Source of the DNA: Clostridium sp. CAG:510
Lineage (GTDB): Bacteria; Bacillota; Clostridia; Lachnospirales; Lachnospiraceae
Length of the DNA stretch: 64,000 nt
Reading direction: 5' to 3'
Assembly (NCBI GenBank): GCA_000434615.1
Contig: FR880815.1
Coordinates: 57,736 to 121,735 of the forward strand
Part shown: one piece after another, positions 43,098 through 52,328 of the stretch
How the letters are laid out: each line of letters begins with the position of its first letter
Numbering within the stretch: the stretch's first letter is position 1
Program-made: the position numbers and the translations under genes
The notes under the pieces: generated by a model
Told to the model about the DNA's origin: nothing
Database searches by the model: none
The model's input: the letters and a program-made list of their open reading frames with translations, nothing else

Positions 43098-44132
43098 ATG
43101 AAAAAAAGAATGATGGCTACAGTAATGATTGTTGCACTTATGGCGGGCACCATAATGGGATGCGGTGCATCGCAGACGGCAGGAAACGAAAAACAGACTT
43201 CAGAGAAAATCGCAGACACCACAACAGCGGCAGAAACAAAAACGGACAGTGATAAGAAAGTAGCAATGCTTTACGGAGCATCCATTAACGATGGAGGCTG
43301 GGGCGCAAGCTGTTACCAGGCAATGTGTGATGCTGCAGAAGCATACGGATATGAAACAGCTTATACGGAAAACGTGGACACATCCGAATATGTATCGGTT
43401 CTTACCGGATATGCAGACTTAGGTTACGATTTAATCTTTGCACCGGGCAGTGAGTATTCAGATGCGGTAAAGCAGGTGGCAGAGCAGTATCCGGACGTAA
43501 AATTCTGCCTGTTAAACGGAACCTTCTCTTCTGATAACGTAGTATCCGTGATGCCGGATGCAGAACAGATTGGTTATCTGGCAGGTGCGCTTGCAGGACT
43601 GATGACAAAGACAGGCTATATTGGTTTTATCGGAGGAATGGAACTGGATACGACAAAGACAAAGCTTGAAGCATATGAGGCGGCAGCAAAGGTAGTTAAT
43701 CCGGATGTAAATGTCACATCAGGATATGCAGGAGATTATTACGATGCAGCAAAAGGAAAGGAAATTGCTTCATCCATGATGTCTACCTATGATGTGGATG
43801 TATTGTTTGGCGATGCCGGCGCAGTTGATACCGGAGCAAGAGAGGCACTTGCAGAATCCGATGGACACTACAGCATCGGTCAGCCGGGAGATTTGGGATC
43901 CGCAGATGATAAAGTCATTATATGCAGTGTGGTAACCGATAATGCGGCTCTTGTGGAACAGTGTATGCAGGCAATCGAGGATGGCACATTTGGAAATACG
44001 ACAATCTACGGAACAGTTGAAAACGGATGTCTGTCGGTAGGAACATTTAGTTCACAGGTGCCGGAAGATATAAAAACACAGTATCTTGAATACGTAGAAC
44101 AAATTAAAAACGGTACATTCATCAGCAAATAA
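43098..44132 (+). CDS. BMP-family (nucleoside-type) ABC transporter binding lipoprotein
   Basis: A 344-residue substrate-binding lipoprotein of the basic membrane protein (PnrA-like) family, which in studied cases binds purine nucleosides. The signal peptide ends in a lipobox with Cys near residue 22 (AGTIMGCG), followed by a Thr- and Glu-rich linker. Family segments are visible: KVAMLYGASINDGGWGASCY at the start of the mature domain, DLIFAPGSEYSDAVKQVAEQ, TGYIGFIGGMEL and the VDVLFGDAGAVDTGA region. The ATG at 43098 has AAAGGAG seven bases upstream; the ATG two codons earlier is too close. It is the first gene of the operon. Confidence 0.9.
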   Translation: MKKRMMATVMIVALMAGTIMGCGASQTAGNEKQTSEKIADTTTAAETKTDSDKKVAMLYGASINDGGWGASCYQAMCDAAEAYGYETAYTENVDTSEYVSVLTGYADLGYDLIFAPGSEYSDAVKQVAEQYPDVKFCLLNGTFSSDNVVSVMPDAEQIGYLAGALAGLMTKTGYIGFIGGMELDTTKTKLEAYEAAAKVVNPDVNVTSGYAGDYYDAAKGKEIASSMMSTYDVDVLFGDAGAVDTGAREALAESDGHYSIGQPGDLGSADDKVIICSVVTDNAALVEQCMQAIEDGTFGNTTIYGTVENGCLSVGTFSSQVPEDIKTQYLEYVEQIKNGTFISK

Positions 44133-44150
44133 GCAAAAAGAGGAATGACT

Positions 44151-45668
44151 ATGAACATACTGCAGATGAGAAATATTTCAAAAAGCTTTGGCGGTGTCAA
44201 GGCAAACGACAATATCTGGCTGAGTGTGGAACAGGGAGAAGTACATACGCTGCTTGGAGAAAACGGAGCCGGAAAGAGTACTCTTATGAGTATTCTGACC
44301 GGGCTCTACCAGCCGGATGAGGGCGAAATCTTTTATCAGGGAAATGTGGTAAAAATCACATCGCCGAAAGAGGCGGTAAGGTTTGGAATCGGCATGGTAT
44401 ATCAGCATTTTATGCTGGTGGAAAACATGACGGTTTTCGAGAATATAATTCTTGGGCTGTCAAAAGGAAACAGTATATTTATCCAGAAGAATAAGATGCG
44501 TGCCGAAATTGAACAACTGGCAGAAAAATATGGACTGCAGGTGGAGTTTGATAAGCTGATTTCAGACATTTCCGTGGGAGAACAGCAGAGAGTAGAAATA
44601 TTGAAGGCACTGTACCGGGATGTGGATTTACTGGTGCTTGATGAGCCGACCGCCGTATTGACGGATGCAGAAGTTGCCGGACTGTTTGAAATCATCCATA
44701 AGCTGACTGCAGATAAAAAATCGGTCATTTTCATTTCACATAAGATGAAAGAGGTCATGGAAATCAGTGACCGGATTACCATTTTAAGAAGTGGAAAATC
44801 TGTCAGAACGGTGAAAAAAGCGGATACGACAGAGGAAGAACTTACCAATCTGATGGTGGGAAAGAAGCTGCAGGAGCAGCTTGTGGAGAAATCCATGGAC
44901 CAGAAGGAAGACGTGTTAAAGCTCGAAAAAGTTTCCTTCCATCGTCAGAACAAGCACAACGGGCTGAATGATATTTCCCTGGAAGTTAAAAAAGGACAAA
45001 TTGTCGGTGTGGCAGGTGTCGACGGAAACGGACAATCACAGCTTGCACTGATGGCATCGGGCAATCTGGTACCGGAGAGCGGAGAAGTGTACATAAACGG
45101 GGAAAAGATAAAACATTTTACGCCGGAGACATTTATCCGGAAAAAAGTGTCTCATATTCCGGAAGACCGCAACAGGATGGGTCTGGTAGGCGATATGACG
45201 ATTGCGGAAAACCTTATTTTAAAGGAGACGGACGGAGAACGCTTTTCCTATGGACGGGGACTTTATTTAAGAAAAGATAAAATTCACACATACGCCCAAA
45301 AGATGCAGCAGGAAAATGATATCCGCTGCCTTGACATGGAGCAGGCGGTGCGCAGCCTGTCAGGCGGAAACCAGCAGAAGGTGATTCTCGCAAGAGAATT
45401 GCAGAGCACACCGGATCTTTTGATTGCAATGCATCCGACAAGAGGACTTGATATCGGCGCATCGGAATTTGTCCATGAACAGATGCTGCGGGAAAAGAAA
45501 CGCGGCTGTGGAATTTTGTTAATCAGTGCCAACCTGGATGAGATTATTAAACTTGCGGACGTTATTGTTGTAATGTTTGAAGGAAAAATTATGGGAACGT
45601 TCCCGGGAATAAATCCTCCGATTGACAAGATATCGATGGCAATGACAGGAAGAGGTGAGACGGCATGA
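44151..45668 (+). CDS. ABC transporter ATP-binding protein with two ATPase domains (nucleoside/BMP type)
   Basis: A 505-residue cytoplasmic ATPase of the sugar/nucleoside type with two fused nucleotide-binding domains. Domain 1 has Walker A GENGAGKST, signature ISVGEQQRVEI and Walker B LLVLDEPTA. Domain 2 has a diverged Walker A (GVDGNGQSQ), signature SLSGGNQQKVILARE, and a Walker B region in which HPTRGLD replaces the usual EPTRGLD, so the second site is probably inactive, as is usual in this group. It overlaps the next gene by four bases. The ATG at 44151 is preceded by AGAGGA. Confidence 0.93.
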   Translation: MNILQMRNISKSFGGVKANDNIWLSVEQGEVHTLLGENGAGKSTLMSILTGLYQPDEGEIFYQGNVVKITSPKEAVRFGIGMVYQHFMLVENMTVFENIILGLSKGNSIFIQKNKMRAEIEQLAEKYGLQVEFDKLISDISVGEQQRVEILKALYRDVDLLVLDEPTAVLTDAEVAGLFEIIHKLTADKKSVIFISHKMKEVMEISDRITILRSGKSVRTVKKADTTEEELTNLMVGKKLQEQLVEKSMDQKEDVLKLEKVSFHRQNKHNGLNDISLEVKKGQIVGVAGVDGNGQSQLALMASGNLVPESGEVYINGEKIKHFTPETFIRKKVSHIPEDRNRMGLVGDMTIAENLILKETDGERFSYGRGLYLRKDKIHTYAQKMQQENDIRCLDMEQAVRSLSGGNQQKVILARELQSTPDLLIAMHPTRGLDIGASEFVHEQMLREKKRGCGILLISANLDEIIKLADVIVVMFEGKIMGTFPGINPPIDKISMAMTGRGETA

Positions 45669-46723
45669 AAAAAATAGAAGGATTGATCATCCCGCTTATT
45701 GCGGTGCTGTTAGCGTTTCTGGTGGGCGGAATCATCATGGCAGAACTCGGAACAAATCCATTTACGGCGTATGCAGCACTGTTTATGGGAGCATTCGGAA
45801 GCAGTTCCATGCTGGCGCAGACGCTGGCACTGACGTGTCCGCTGATGTTTACTTCACTGGCAGCGGCTTTTGCATACAAATGCGGCGTGTTTAACCTCGG
45901 CGGTGAAGGACAGTTTATCATGGGAGCAGTTGCAGCCGTGACACTGTTGGAGCTTACCGGAATAAAGGGAACGGCAGGAATCATCTGTGCCCTGCTTGTA
46001 AGTGTGATTGCCGGCGGCGTCTGGGCATTGATTCCAGGAATCTTAAAAATCCGGCGTGGCCTGAATGAGATGATTGTAAGCATCATGTTAAACTATATTG
46101 CCACACTTATCATGAGTCTTGTGTACACGAACATTTTCCGGGATGGAAGTATTCCGCAGACAGCGGAAATAGACGGCAGCTTAAAACTCCCGTTTTTATC
46201 GGCGGGCTTCCGGGTTCATTATGGAATTATCATTGCACTGATTGTGGGGCTTTTGCTCTATTACATCATGTTTCACACCTCGTATGGATTTAAAGTCAGG
46301 GCAGTGGGGAATAACCTGACGGCGACAAAAATCAACGGCTTTAGGGTGAATTTCATAATGCTTTCGGCGTTTGTTCTTTCGGGAGCAATTGCAGGATTAG
46401 GAGGTTCAACAGAGCTTTTGGGAAAACAGTTCCGTCTGCAAAGCGGTTTTGGTTCCGGTTTCGGATTTGACGGCGTTGCAATTGCATTGATTGCAGAATT
46501 AAACCCGATTGGAGCGCTTGTAATATCCTTTTTATTTGCGGTTCTCAGAAAAGGTTCCATTGCACTTCAGGTTTCCATGGGCGTTCCAACAGCCATTGCG
46601 GAGATGATACAGGCGCTCATCATCATTTTTGCGGTGGGAGGAACTGCAATCGTAAAAAGAAAATCTTTAAGCGGTAAAAGAGAAAAGCGTATTTTAAGGA
46701 AAGAAAAGGAGGCAGCGGTGTAA
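45665..46723 (+). CDS. ABC transporter permease (BMP/nucleoside type), subunit 1
   Basis: A 352-residue membrane protein with about nine hydrophobic segments of the branched-chain-amino-acid/nucleoside permease superfamily. Typical sequences are CGVFNLGGEGQFIMGAVAAV and RAVGNNLTATKINGFRVN. It overlaps the ATPase gene by four bases and the next permease by one, so the three are translationally coupled. With its partner it forms the channel for the ligand delivered by the BMP lipoprotein. Confidence 0.92.
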   Translation: MKKIEGLIIPLIAVLLAFLVGGIIMAELGTNPFTAYAALFMGAFGSSSMLAQTLALTCPLMFTSLAAAFAYKCGVFNLGGEGQFIMGAVAAVTLLELTGIKGTAGIICALLVSVIAGGVWALIPGILKIRRGLNEMIVSIMLNYIATLIMSLVYTNIFRDGSIPQTAEIDGSLKLPFLSAGFRVHYGIIIALIVGLLLYYIMFHTSYGFKVRAVGNNLTATKINGFRVNFIMLSAFVLSGAIAGLGGSTELLGKQFRLQSGFGSGFGFDGVAIALIAELNPIGALVISFLFAVLRKGSIALQVSMGVPTAIAEMIQALIIIFAVGGTAIVKRKSLSGKREKRILRKEKEAAV

Positions 46724-47664
46724 TGAGTGAGATTTTAAATGCAAATTTTATTCTGAATTTACTGATGGCAACCATCCGTATTGCAACGCCGCTTCTTCTG
46801 GTTGCAATTGGAGAACTGTACTCCGAGCGCGCGGGAATGTGCAATATCGGTCTGGACGGTCTGATGTCAATCGGTGCTCTGTTTGGATTCGTGGTAGGGT
46901 ATTACACACAGAATCCGTGGCTTGCAATTCTTGCGGCAGGCGCCGTTGGAGTCTGCATCAATCTGATATATGCGTATGCGACAATCAATCTCGGTGCGGA
47001 CCAGATTGTATATGGCATGGCAATCAATATTTTGTGTCCGGCACTGGCGGGATTTTTGTATAAGATATTATTTTCCAATACTTCATCCCTGTTACAGGGG
47101 GTGACGATGAAGACGCTTCCTATCCCGCTGTTGTCAAAAATTCCGGTGGTTGGGCAGATTTTCTTCCAAAATTCACCGCTTGTATATCTTGCATACCTTT
47201 TGGTTCCGTTATCATATGTATTTTTTTATAAGACAAAGGCGGGACTTAGCTACCGCGCGGTAGGGGAATATCCGAGAGCGGCGGAAACGCTTGGTATCAA
47301 TGTAATCCTGAAAAAATACCTTTCCTGTATTATCTGCGGGGCAATGGCGGCAATTGGCGGAGCATTTTTAACGGTGTGCTACACCAATACATACTCCGAA
47401 GGAATTGTTGCGGGAAGAGGATTTATTGCACTGTCAGCCGTTATTTTCGGAAAATGGACACCATTCGGAATCCTTATGGCATGTCTGGTTTTCGGGTTCT
47501 GTGATGCTCTCCAGATCCGGTTACAGCTTGTAAGCAGTGTGGTTCCGTATCAGATATTCCAGATGATTCCATATCTGTTTACACTTATCATTCTCATTGC
47601 ATTTGGAATGAAAAAACTTGGACCAAAGGCGAATGGAATGGCTTATTTCAGGGAGGAACGCTAA
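46723..47664 (+). CDS. ABC transporter permease (BMP/nucleoside type), subunit 2
   Basis: A 313-residue membrane protein of the same superfamily as the preceding gene, with the second-subunit pattern: AGMCNIGLDGLMSIGALFGF near the N-terminus and YRAVGEYPRAAETLGINV in the middle, with GRGFIALSAVIFGKWTPFG towards the end. It overlaps the preceding permease by one base, and its stop codon overlaps the start of the amidohydrolase gene, tying transport and catabolism into one transcript. Confidence 0.92.
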   Translation: MSEILNANFILNLLMATIRIATPLLLVAIGELYSERAGMCNIGLDGLMSIGALFGFVVGYYTQNPWLAILAAGAVGVCINLIYAYATINLGADQIVYGMAINILCPALAGFLYKILFSNTSSLLQGVTMKTLPIPLLSKIPVVGQIFFQNSPLVYLAYLLVPLSYVFFYKTKAGLSYRAVGEYPRAAETLGINVILKKYLSCIICGAMAAIGGAFLTVCYTNTYSEGIVAGRGFIALSAVIFGKWTPFGILMACLVFGFCDALQIRLQLVSSVVPYQIFQMIPYLFTLIILIAFGMKKLGPKANGMAYFREER

Positions 47665-49022
47665 TGGAAGAGATCAATATTTTTATGAACGGTACTGTGG
47701 TGACACGGGATGATGCCAACCGGGTTATAAAAGACGGAGTGGTTGTCTGTCAGGGAGATAAGATACGTTCCGTCGGAAAAAGAGGTGAGATTCCGGAACT
47801 GCCGCAGGGCGCAAATATTATCGATGCGAAAGGCGGTCTGATTATGCCGGGGTATATCAATCCTCACTCACATGCGTACTGCTCTCTGGTGCGCGGCTAT
47901 CAGATTCCGGGATTTGTGCCGGACGGATTTATGGACAATCTGAGAAACAAATGGTGGTTTGTGGACGGACAGTTTACCATAGAACAATGCCGCAGCATGG
48001 CAGAGGTTTCGTTTCTGGAAGCGGTAAAAAACGGTGTGACAACCGAGTTTGACCATCATGCCTCCTATGGAGCGGTGACGGGAAGTCTTGCACAGTTCAG
48101 TGAAGCAGCAGAACAAATAGGATTGCGTACCTGCCTGTGTTTTGAAGTGTCGGACAGAGCCGGAAAAGAAGCGGCAAGACAGGCAGTCAATGAAAATATC
48201 CGCTGTATAAAGGAAGCAAAGCCAAATCCTATACGGAAGGGCATGATGGGACTCCATGCATCCTTTACACTGTCGGATGAAACGCTCGCTTATGCGGCAG
48301 AGCGGATGGAAAGCGAAAATGCGTATCATATTCACATTGCGGAGTGCAGAGAGGACGAGGAGGATTGTCAGAAGCGTTATGCCTGCTCCATTACAAAACG
48401 GTTAGAACGTTTTGGGATGTTGGGAGAAAAAACGTTAATTGCACACGGAGTGTATCTGGACGGAGAAGAACTTTCACTTATAAAAGAAAAAAATGCGATG
48501 GTTGTCACAAATCCGGAATCCAATATGAATAACGGTGTGGATATGCCGCCCTGGGAGGAACTTTGCAGGAGAAACATTATCACAGGGTTTGGAATGGATG
48601 GATTTGGACATGACGTTCCAACTGTCTGGCGAATCGGCAATGCGCTGTACAAATATAAGACCCGTGATATCAACAGCGGCTGGACACAATTACCCGAGAT
48701 GATTTTTGAAGGGAATGCACAGATTGCCAGCACCATTTTTGAAACAAAAATCGGAAAGCTGCAAAAAGGGTATCAGGCAGATGTGATTGTTGTTGATTAT
48801 CAGCCGCCCACACCGCTTGACGAAACGACGGTCAACGCACATCTTCTTTTTGGCACCGGTGGAAAAGATACGGTTACCACAATGTGCAATGGACGCCTTC
48901 TGATGAAGGACCGCAGAATGCTTACGACCGATGAAGAAAAAATAGAGGCAGAGTCCAGAAAACAGGCTGAAAAGCTTTGGAGACACTGCAATATGATACG
49001 GACAGGTGGTGAGGCGGTATGA
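47664..49022 (+). CDS. Amidohydrolase of the SsnA / guanine-deaminase-like group
   Basis: A 452-residue metal-dependent hydrolase of the amidohydrolase superfamily. The HxH metal motif is at His68 and His70 (GYINPHSHAY), a further His in HIHIAE, and a late Asp in GFGMDGFGHD; VTNPESNMNNG is close to the SsnA/chlorohydrolase subgroup. Members deaminate or dechlorinate aromatic N-heterocycles such as guanine or s-triazines; SsnA itself occurs in purine-degradation clusters of gut bacteria. I infer removal of an amino group, or opening of an amidine, on an imported heterocycle. It lies within the coupled operon. Confidence 0.82.
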   Translation: MEEINIFMNGTVVTRDDANRVIKDGVVVCQGDKIRSVGKRGEIPELPQGANIIDAKGGLIMPGYINPHSHAYCSLVRGYQIPGFVPDGFMDNLRNKWWFVDGQFTIEQCRSMAEVSFLEAVKNGVTTEFDHHASYGAVTGSLAQFSEAAEQIGLRTCLCFEVSDRAGKEAARQAVNENIRCIKEAKPNPIRKGMMGLHASFTLSDETLAYAAERMESENAYHIHIAECREDEEDCQKRYACSITKRLERFGMLGEKTLIAHGVYLDGEELSLIKEKNAMVVTNPESNMNNGVDMPPWEELCRRNIITGFGMDGFGHDVPTVWRIGNALYKYKTRDINSGWTQLPEMIFEGNAQIASTIFETKIGKLQKGYQADVIVVDYQPPTPLDETTVNAHLLFGTGGKDTVTTMCNGRLLMKDRRMLTTDEEKIEAESRKQAEKLWRHCNMIRTGGEAV

Positions 49023-50317
49023 ATGAACTCGAGCAGGGTGTATATGAACAGGCAGAATTTATAGGAAGACTTTCCTGGAAGGAACTTCCGCAGGCGGTAA
49101 AGCAGCGTGCTGCATGGGTGGTGCTTGATTCAATAGGCTGTATTTTAAAAGGGCTTGGAGAAAAGGAAATACCGGCAGACAAAGATGATGCAGTGATTGC
49201 TGTCACGGAAGCAATGGTTTCCACAGAACTCTATGAGGGAAACCGCAAGGCAGTCGGACATCCGGCGTGCCATATTCTTCCGTATCTGTTTGTAACTTGT
49301 CGGGATAAACCGATGGAGAAATTTTACCGTGCTTTTGTTGCAGCGTATGAAATTGCATCCCGCTGGGGTGCAGCCATTCATTTTCCTAATCATGTGCTCG
49401 GACACGGAACCATGATGACAACCGGAGTGGCGGCGGTAGTTGCGGTAATGCAGGAGCTTCCGGTCGAGGAAACCTATGAACTGCTTTTGCTTGCGGCATC
49501 TTTGCCGCAGGTATCGGTATGGCAGTCCGTGTATGACGGAAGCAGACTGCATGATGTATATGCGGGCATTGCCGCAGTTGTGACGGACCATCTTCTTCCT
49601 CTTGTAAAACGTGGAGTGAAAAGTGACGGAAAGATTGTGGAAAGTGTCTACCGGAAAGTGATGGGAGCAGATATTTTTCCCGAGAAACTGTCAAAAGGTC
49701 TTGGAACAGAATATGTACTTTGCAGTAACTATTTTAAGGTGCATACGGGCTGCCGCTTCATTCATCCGTTTGCGGATGTCTTAAAAGAGGAGCTTGCGCA
49801 GGGACTTTCTAAAAATCAGGTGGAAGGAATCGATGTATTTACCTATAAAAAAGCAGCACAGATTGGTGATGAGAGTGTTCCGAATGATCTTGCGGCAAAG
49901 TTTTCAACACCGGTGTCGCTTGCGGTACTGCTTGAAAAAGGAAGCCTGTCGCCGGACAGCATTAGAAACTGTGAAAAGGATGCCGCTGTTACACGCTGGA
50001 CGGGAAAAATTCATCTGCATGAGGATACTTCTTACAATGAGCTTCTTCCGGAGAAGCGGGGCGGCAGAATAGAGCTTCACTTAAAGGACGGAGAAAACAA
50101 AATTATAGAAACGTTTCATGCAGTAGGGGATTTTGACAACCCCAGACCTTATACGGAAGAAGAGTTAAAGGAGAAATTTCAGGCAAACGCGGACGGACGG
50201 ATGACGGCGCAGGAGATAAACCTGACGGAACAGCGGATATTAGAAGAACAGGACGGTATCTTAGGAGATGTCATTCCTGTATTTTATGAGAAAGTAGGGA
50301 TACGTGCGTATGAGTAG
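49019..50317 (+). CDS. MmgE/PrpD family protein
   Basis: A 432-residue cytoplasmic protein of the 2-methylcitrate dehydratase (MmgE/PrpD) superfamily. The N-terminal helical domain shows AWVVLDSIGCILKGLGEKE and YEIASRWGAAIHFPNHVLGH; the second domain has KVHTGCRFIHPFADVL, the family's His-rich region. Members include 2-methylcitrate and iminodisuccinate-related enzymes, and many have unknown activity. Nothing nearby suggests methylcitrate metabolism, so this is probably a dehydratase, epimerase or lyase for an intermediate of this pathway. Its start overlaps the amidohydrolase end by four bases. Confidence 0.82.
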   Translation: MNELEQGVYEQAEFIGRLSWKELPQAVKQRAAWVVLDSIGCILKGLGEKEIPADKDDAVIAVTEAMVSTELYEGNRKAVGHPACHILPYLFVTCRDKPMEKFYRAFVAAYEIASRWGAAIHFPNHVLGHGTMMTTGVAAVVAVMQELPVEETYELLLLAASLPQVSVWQSVYDGSRLHDVYAGIAAVVTDHLLPLVKRGVKSDGKIVESVYRKVMGADIFPEKLSKGLGTEYVLCSNYFKVHTGCRFIHPFADVLKEELAQGLSKNQVEGIDVFTYKKAAQIGDESVPNDLAAKFSTPVSLAVLLEKGSLSPDSIRNCEKDAAVTRWTGKIHLHEDTSYNELLPEKRGGRIELHLKDGENKIIETFHAVGDFDNPRPYTEEELKEKFQANADGRMTAQEINLTEQRILEEQDGILGDVIPVFYEKVGIRAYE

Positions 50318-51425
50318 AACAGATTTTTTATATTTGTCAGAGCCGGATTTAATCAAGACAGGAGTTCTTGATGCGGCAAAATGTATAAATGTATGTGAAG
50401 AAGTATTTCGGATTTTACATGAAGGAGATTATCTGATGGGAGGTCCGAATCATAATGAGCATGGACTGGTTCTGGTATTTCCAAAGGAAACAAAATTTGA
50501 ACATATGCCGGTTGCAGGGCCGGAGAGGCGTTTTATCTCTATGCCGGCATATCTCGGCGGAAGATTTGCGGTCTGCGGAGAAAAATGGTATGGCTCAAAT
50601 GTAAAGAATCCAAAGGAACGTGGACTTCCACGCTCTATCTTAAATGTGACAATCAATGACCCGGACACCTGTGAGCCGCTGGCATATATGTCCGGAAATT
50701 TAATCAGCTCCATGCGGACAGGCTGTATCCCGGGCGTTGGGGTGCGTTATCTTGCAAATAAGGATGCGGAGACCATCAGTGTGGTAGGTGTTGGGCCTAT
50801 CCAGAAGGCAACCCTTCTGGCAATGAAGTCCGAACTGAAAAATCTGAAACGGGTCGTGGCAAAAGCAGCGCATCTGGAACGTGCACAGGCATTCGTAGAA
50901 TGGGCAAAGGAAGAACTCGGACTGGAAGGCTGTGCGAAAGAAAGCATGGAGGAAGCAATCCGGCTTGGGGATGTGGTAAGCATTGCCGCATCACCGAAGG
51001 AACCGCTGTATTTAAAGGATGAATGGTTAAAGGAAGGTGCAACCGTTCTTCTCACATCACCGATTGAAGCGGATGATGCATTCTGGCTGAACAATAAGCT
51101 GGTATTCGATAACACGAAAATGCACGAGGCATATTATGACGAGGCAGTTAAGCTTGGCGATATCACAAAGGCGTGCAACGGCTGGGGCAAGATGTATGCA
51201 CTTATGGAACAGGGCAGACTGGCAGTATTAGAACAGCAAATCAGTTTGGGCGATGTGGTTACAGAGCCGTCTTACGGCAGAAAAACGCCGCAGGAAAAAC
51301 AGATTTTTGTAACAAGCGGACAGGTGTTATTTGATATTGCCTGGGGATATGAACTTTACCGGGAAGCCCTGAAGAAGGGAATAGGTACAAAGTTAAATCT
51401 CTGGCAGGAGCCATATTGGACATAA
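50310..51425 (+). CDS. Ornithine cyclodeaminase / mu-crystallin family protein
   Basis: A 371-residue NAD(P)-dependent enzyme candidate. The Rossmann dinucleotide motif appears as ETISVVGVGPIQKATLLAM, the substrate part has SMRTGCIPGVGVRYLANKDA, and DVVSIAASPKEPLYL follows. The family includes ornithine and lysine cyclodeaminases, ketimine reductases and alanine dehydrogenases. It is longer than usual (about 320-350) because of extra N-terminal and C-terminal parts. I recall that long relatives of this type are sometimes named tyramine oxidase subunit B, but cannot verify this. The ATG at 50310 overlaps the MmgE/PrpD gene by eight bases. Confidence 0.78.
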   Translation: MSRTDFLYLSEPDLIKTGVLDAAKCINVCEEVFRILHEGDYLMGGPNHNEHGLVLVFPKETKFEHMPVAGPERRFISMPAYLGGRFAVCGEKWYGSNVKNPKERGLPRSILNVTINDPDTCEPLAYMSGNLISSMRTGCIPGVGVRYLANKDAETISVVGVGPIQKATLLAMKSELKNLKRVVAKAAHLERAQAFVEWAKEELGLEGCAKESMEEAIRLGDVVSIAASPKEPLYLKDEWLKEGATVLLTSPIEADDAFWLNNKLVFDNTKMHEAYYDEAVKLGDITKACNGWGKMYALMEQGRLAVLEQQISLGDVVTEPSYGRKTPQEKQIFVTSGQVLFDIAWGYELYREALKKGIGTKLNLWQEPYWT

Positions 51426-51471
51426 AAACAGGTATCAAAAAATTATTTATATAGAAAAGGAGAGAACGATT

Positions 51472-52308
51472 ATGGAAAAGAAAATTTTTAAAGCAGCAGC
51501 CGCAAACATGGATTGTGTATTGGGAGATGTAGCCGCAAACCTGAAAAAGATGGAAAAAATGTGCATTGAGGCATCCAAAGAAGGAGCATCCGCCATTGTA
51601 TTTCCGGAACTTGCAGTGACCGGTTACAGCCCGGTGTTAATCGCAGAAAAATTTTATGAAATTTCAGAGCCGGTTCCGGGACCGAGCACCGACTTCTTAT
51701 GTGAGGTTGCAAAGGCAACAGGTTTGTATATCATCACCGGATTTTCAGAAAAAAGTTCTGTTCCCGGTAGACTTTATAACACCCAGGTTTCCATTTCTCC
51801 GGAAGGAAAAATTGTGGGCGTTTACCGCAAAATTCATGTATGGGGACTGGAAAAACTTTACTGGAAAGAAAGCACGGACTGCAAATTTACGACATTTGAA
51901 ATGCCGATGTGCAAAGCGGGAACGATGATCTGTTATGATACCTGTTTCCCGGAGACAGCAAAGACACTGGCGCTGATGGGTGCAAATGTAATTTTTGATT
52001 CTGCGGCATGGAGAATTCAGGAAGCAGACCTGTGGGAGCTTTTCACAAGATGCAGAGCAGTTGAAAATCATGTATTTATGATTTGTGCAAACCGTTGCGG
52101 AGTTGAGGGTGATTCTACCTTAAACGGTGAGAGCCGGATTATCGGACCCCGCGGAAACGTGCTGGCAGCAGCCGGAAGAGAAGAAGAAATCATTTATGCG
52201 GATATTGATATTGATGCCTGCATCAAGGATAATGCAATGATGCTTTCTTATATGAAGGACAGAAGACCGGAGGCATACTCTCTGGTAACGGATTGCACAA
52301 ACTTCTAA
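51472..52308 (+). CDS. Nitrilase-superfamily carbon-nitrogen hydrolase
   Basis: A 278-residue cytoplasmic amidase. The catalytic triad is complete: Glu46 in VFPELAVTGYSP, Lys120 in YRKIHVWGLEKLYW and Cys154 in TMICYDTCFPE. The family includes beta-ureidopropionases, N-carbamoyl amino acid hydrolases and omega-amidases. In this operon a deamidation or decarbamoylation step that releases ammonia is the likely role. A clear AAAGGAGAG ribosome site and a 46-base gap separate it from the preceding gene. Confidence 0.9.
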   Translation: MEKKIFKAAAANMDCVLGDVAANLKKMEKMCIEASKEGASAIVFPELAVTGYSPVLIAEKFYEISEPVPGPSTDFLCEVAKATGLYIITGFSEKSSVPGRLYNTQVSISPEGKIVGVYRKIHVWGLEKLYWKESTDCKFTTFEMPMCKAGTMICYDTCFPETAKTLALMGANVIFDSAAWRIQEADLWELFTRCRAVENHVFMICANRCGVEGDSTLNGESRIIGPRGNVLAAAGREEEIIYADIDIDACIKDNAMMLSYMKDRRPEAYSLVTDCTNF

Positions 52309-52328
52309 CGGAAGGATAGGGATACGCG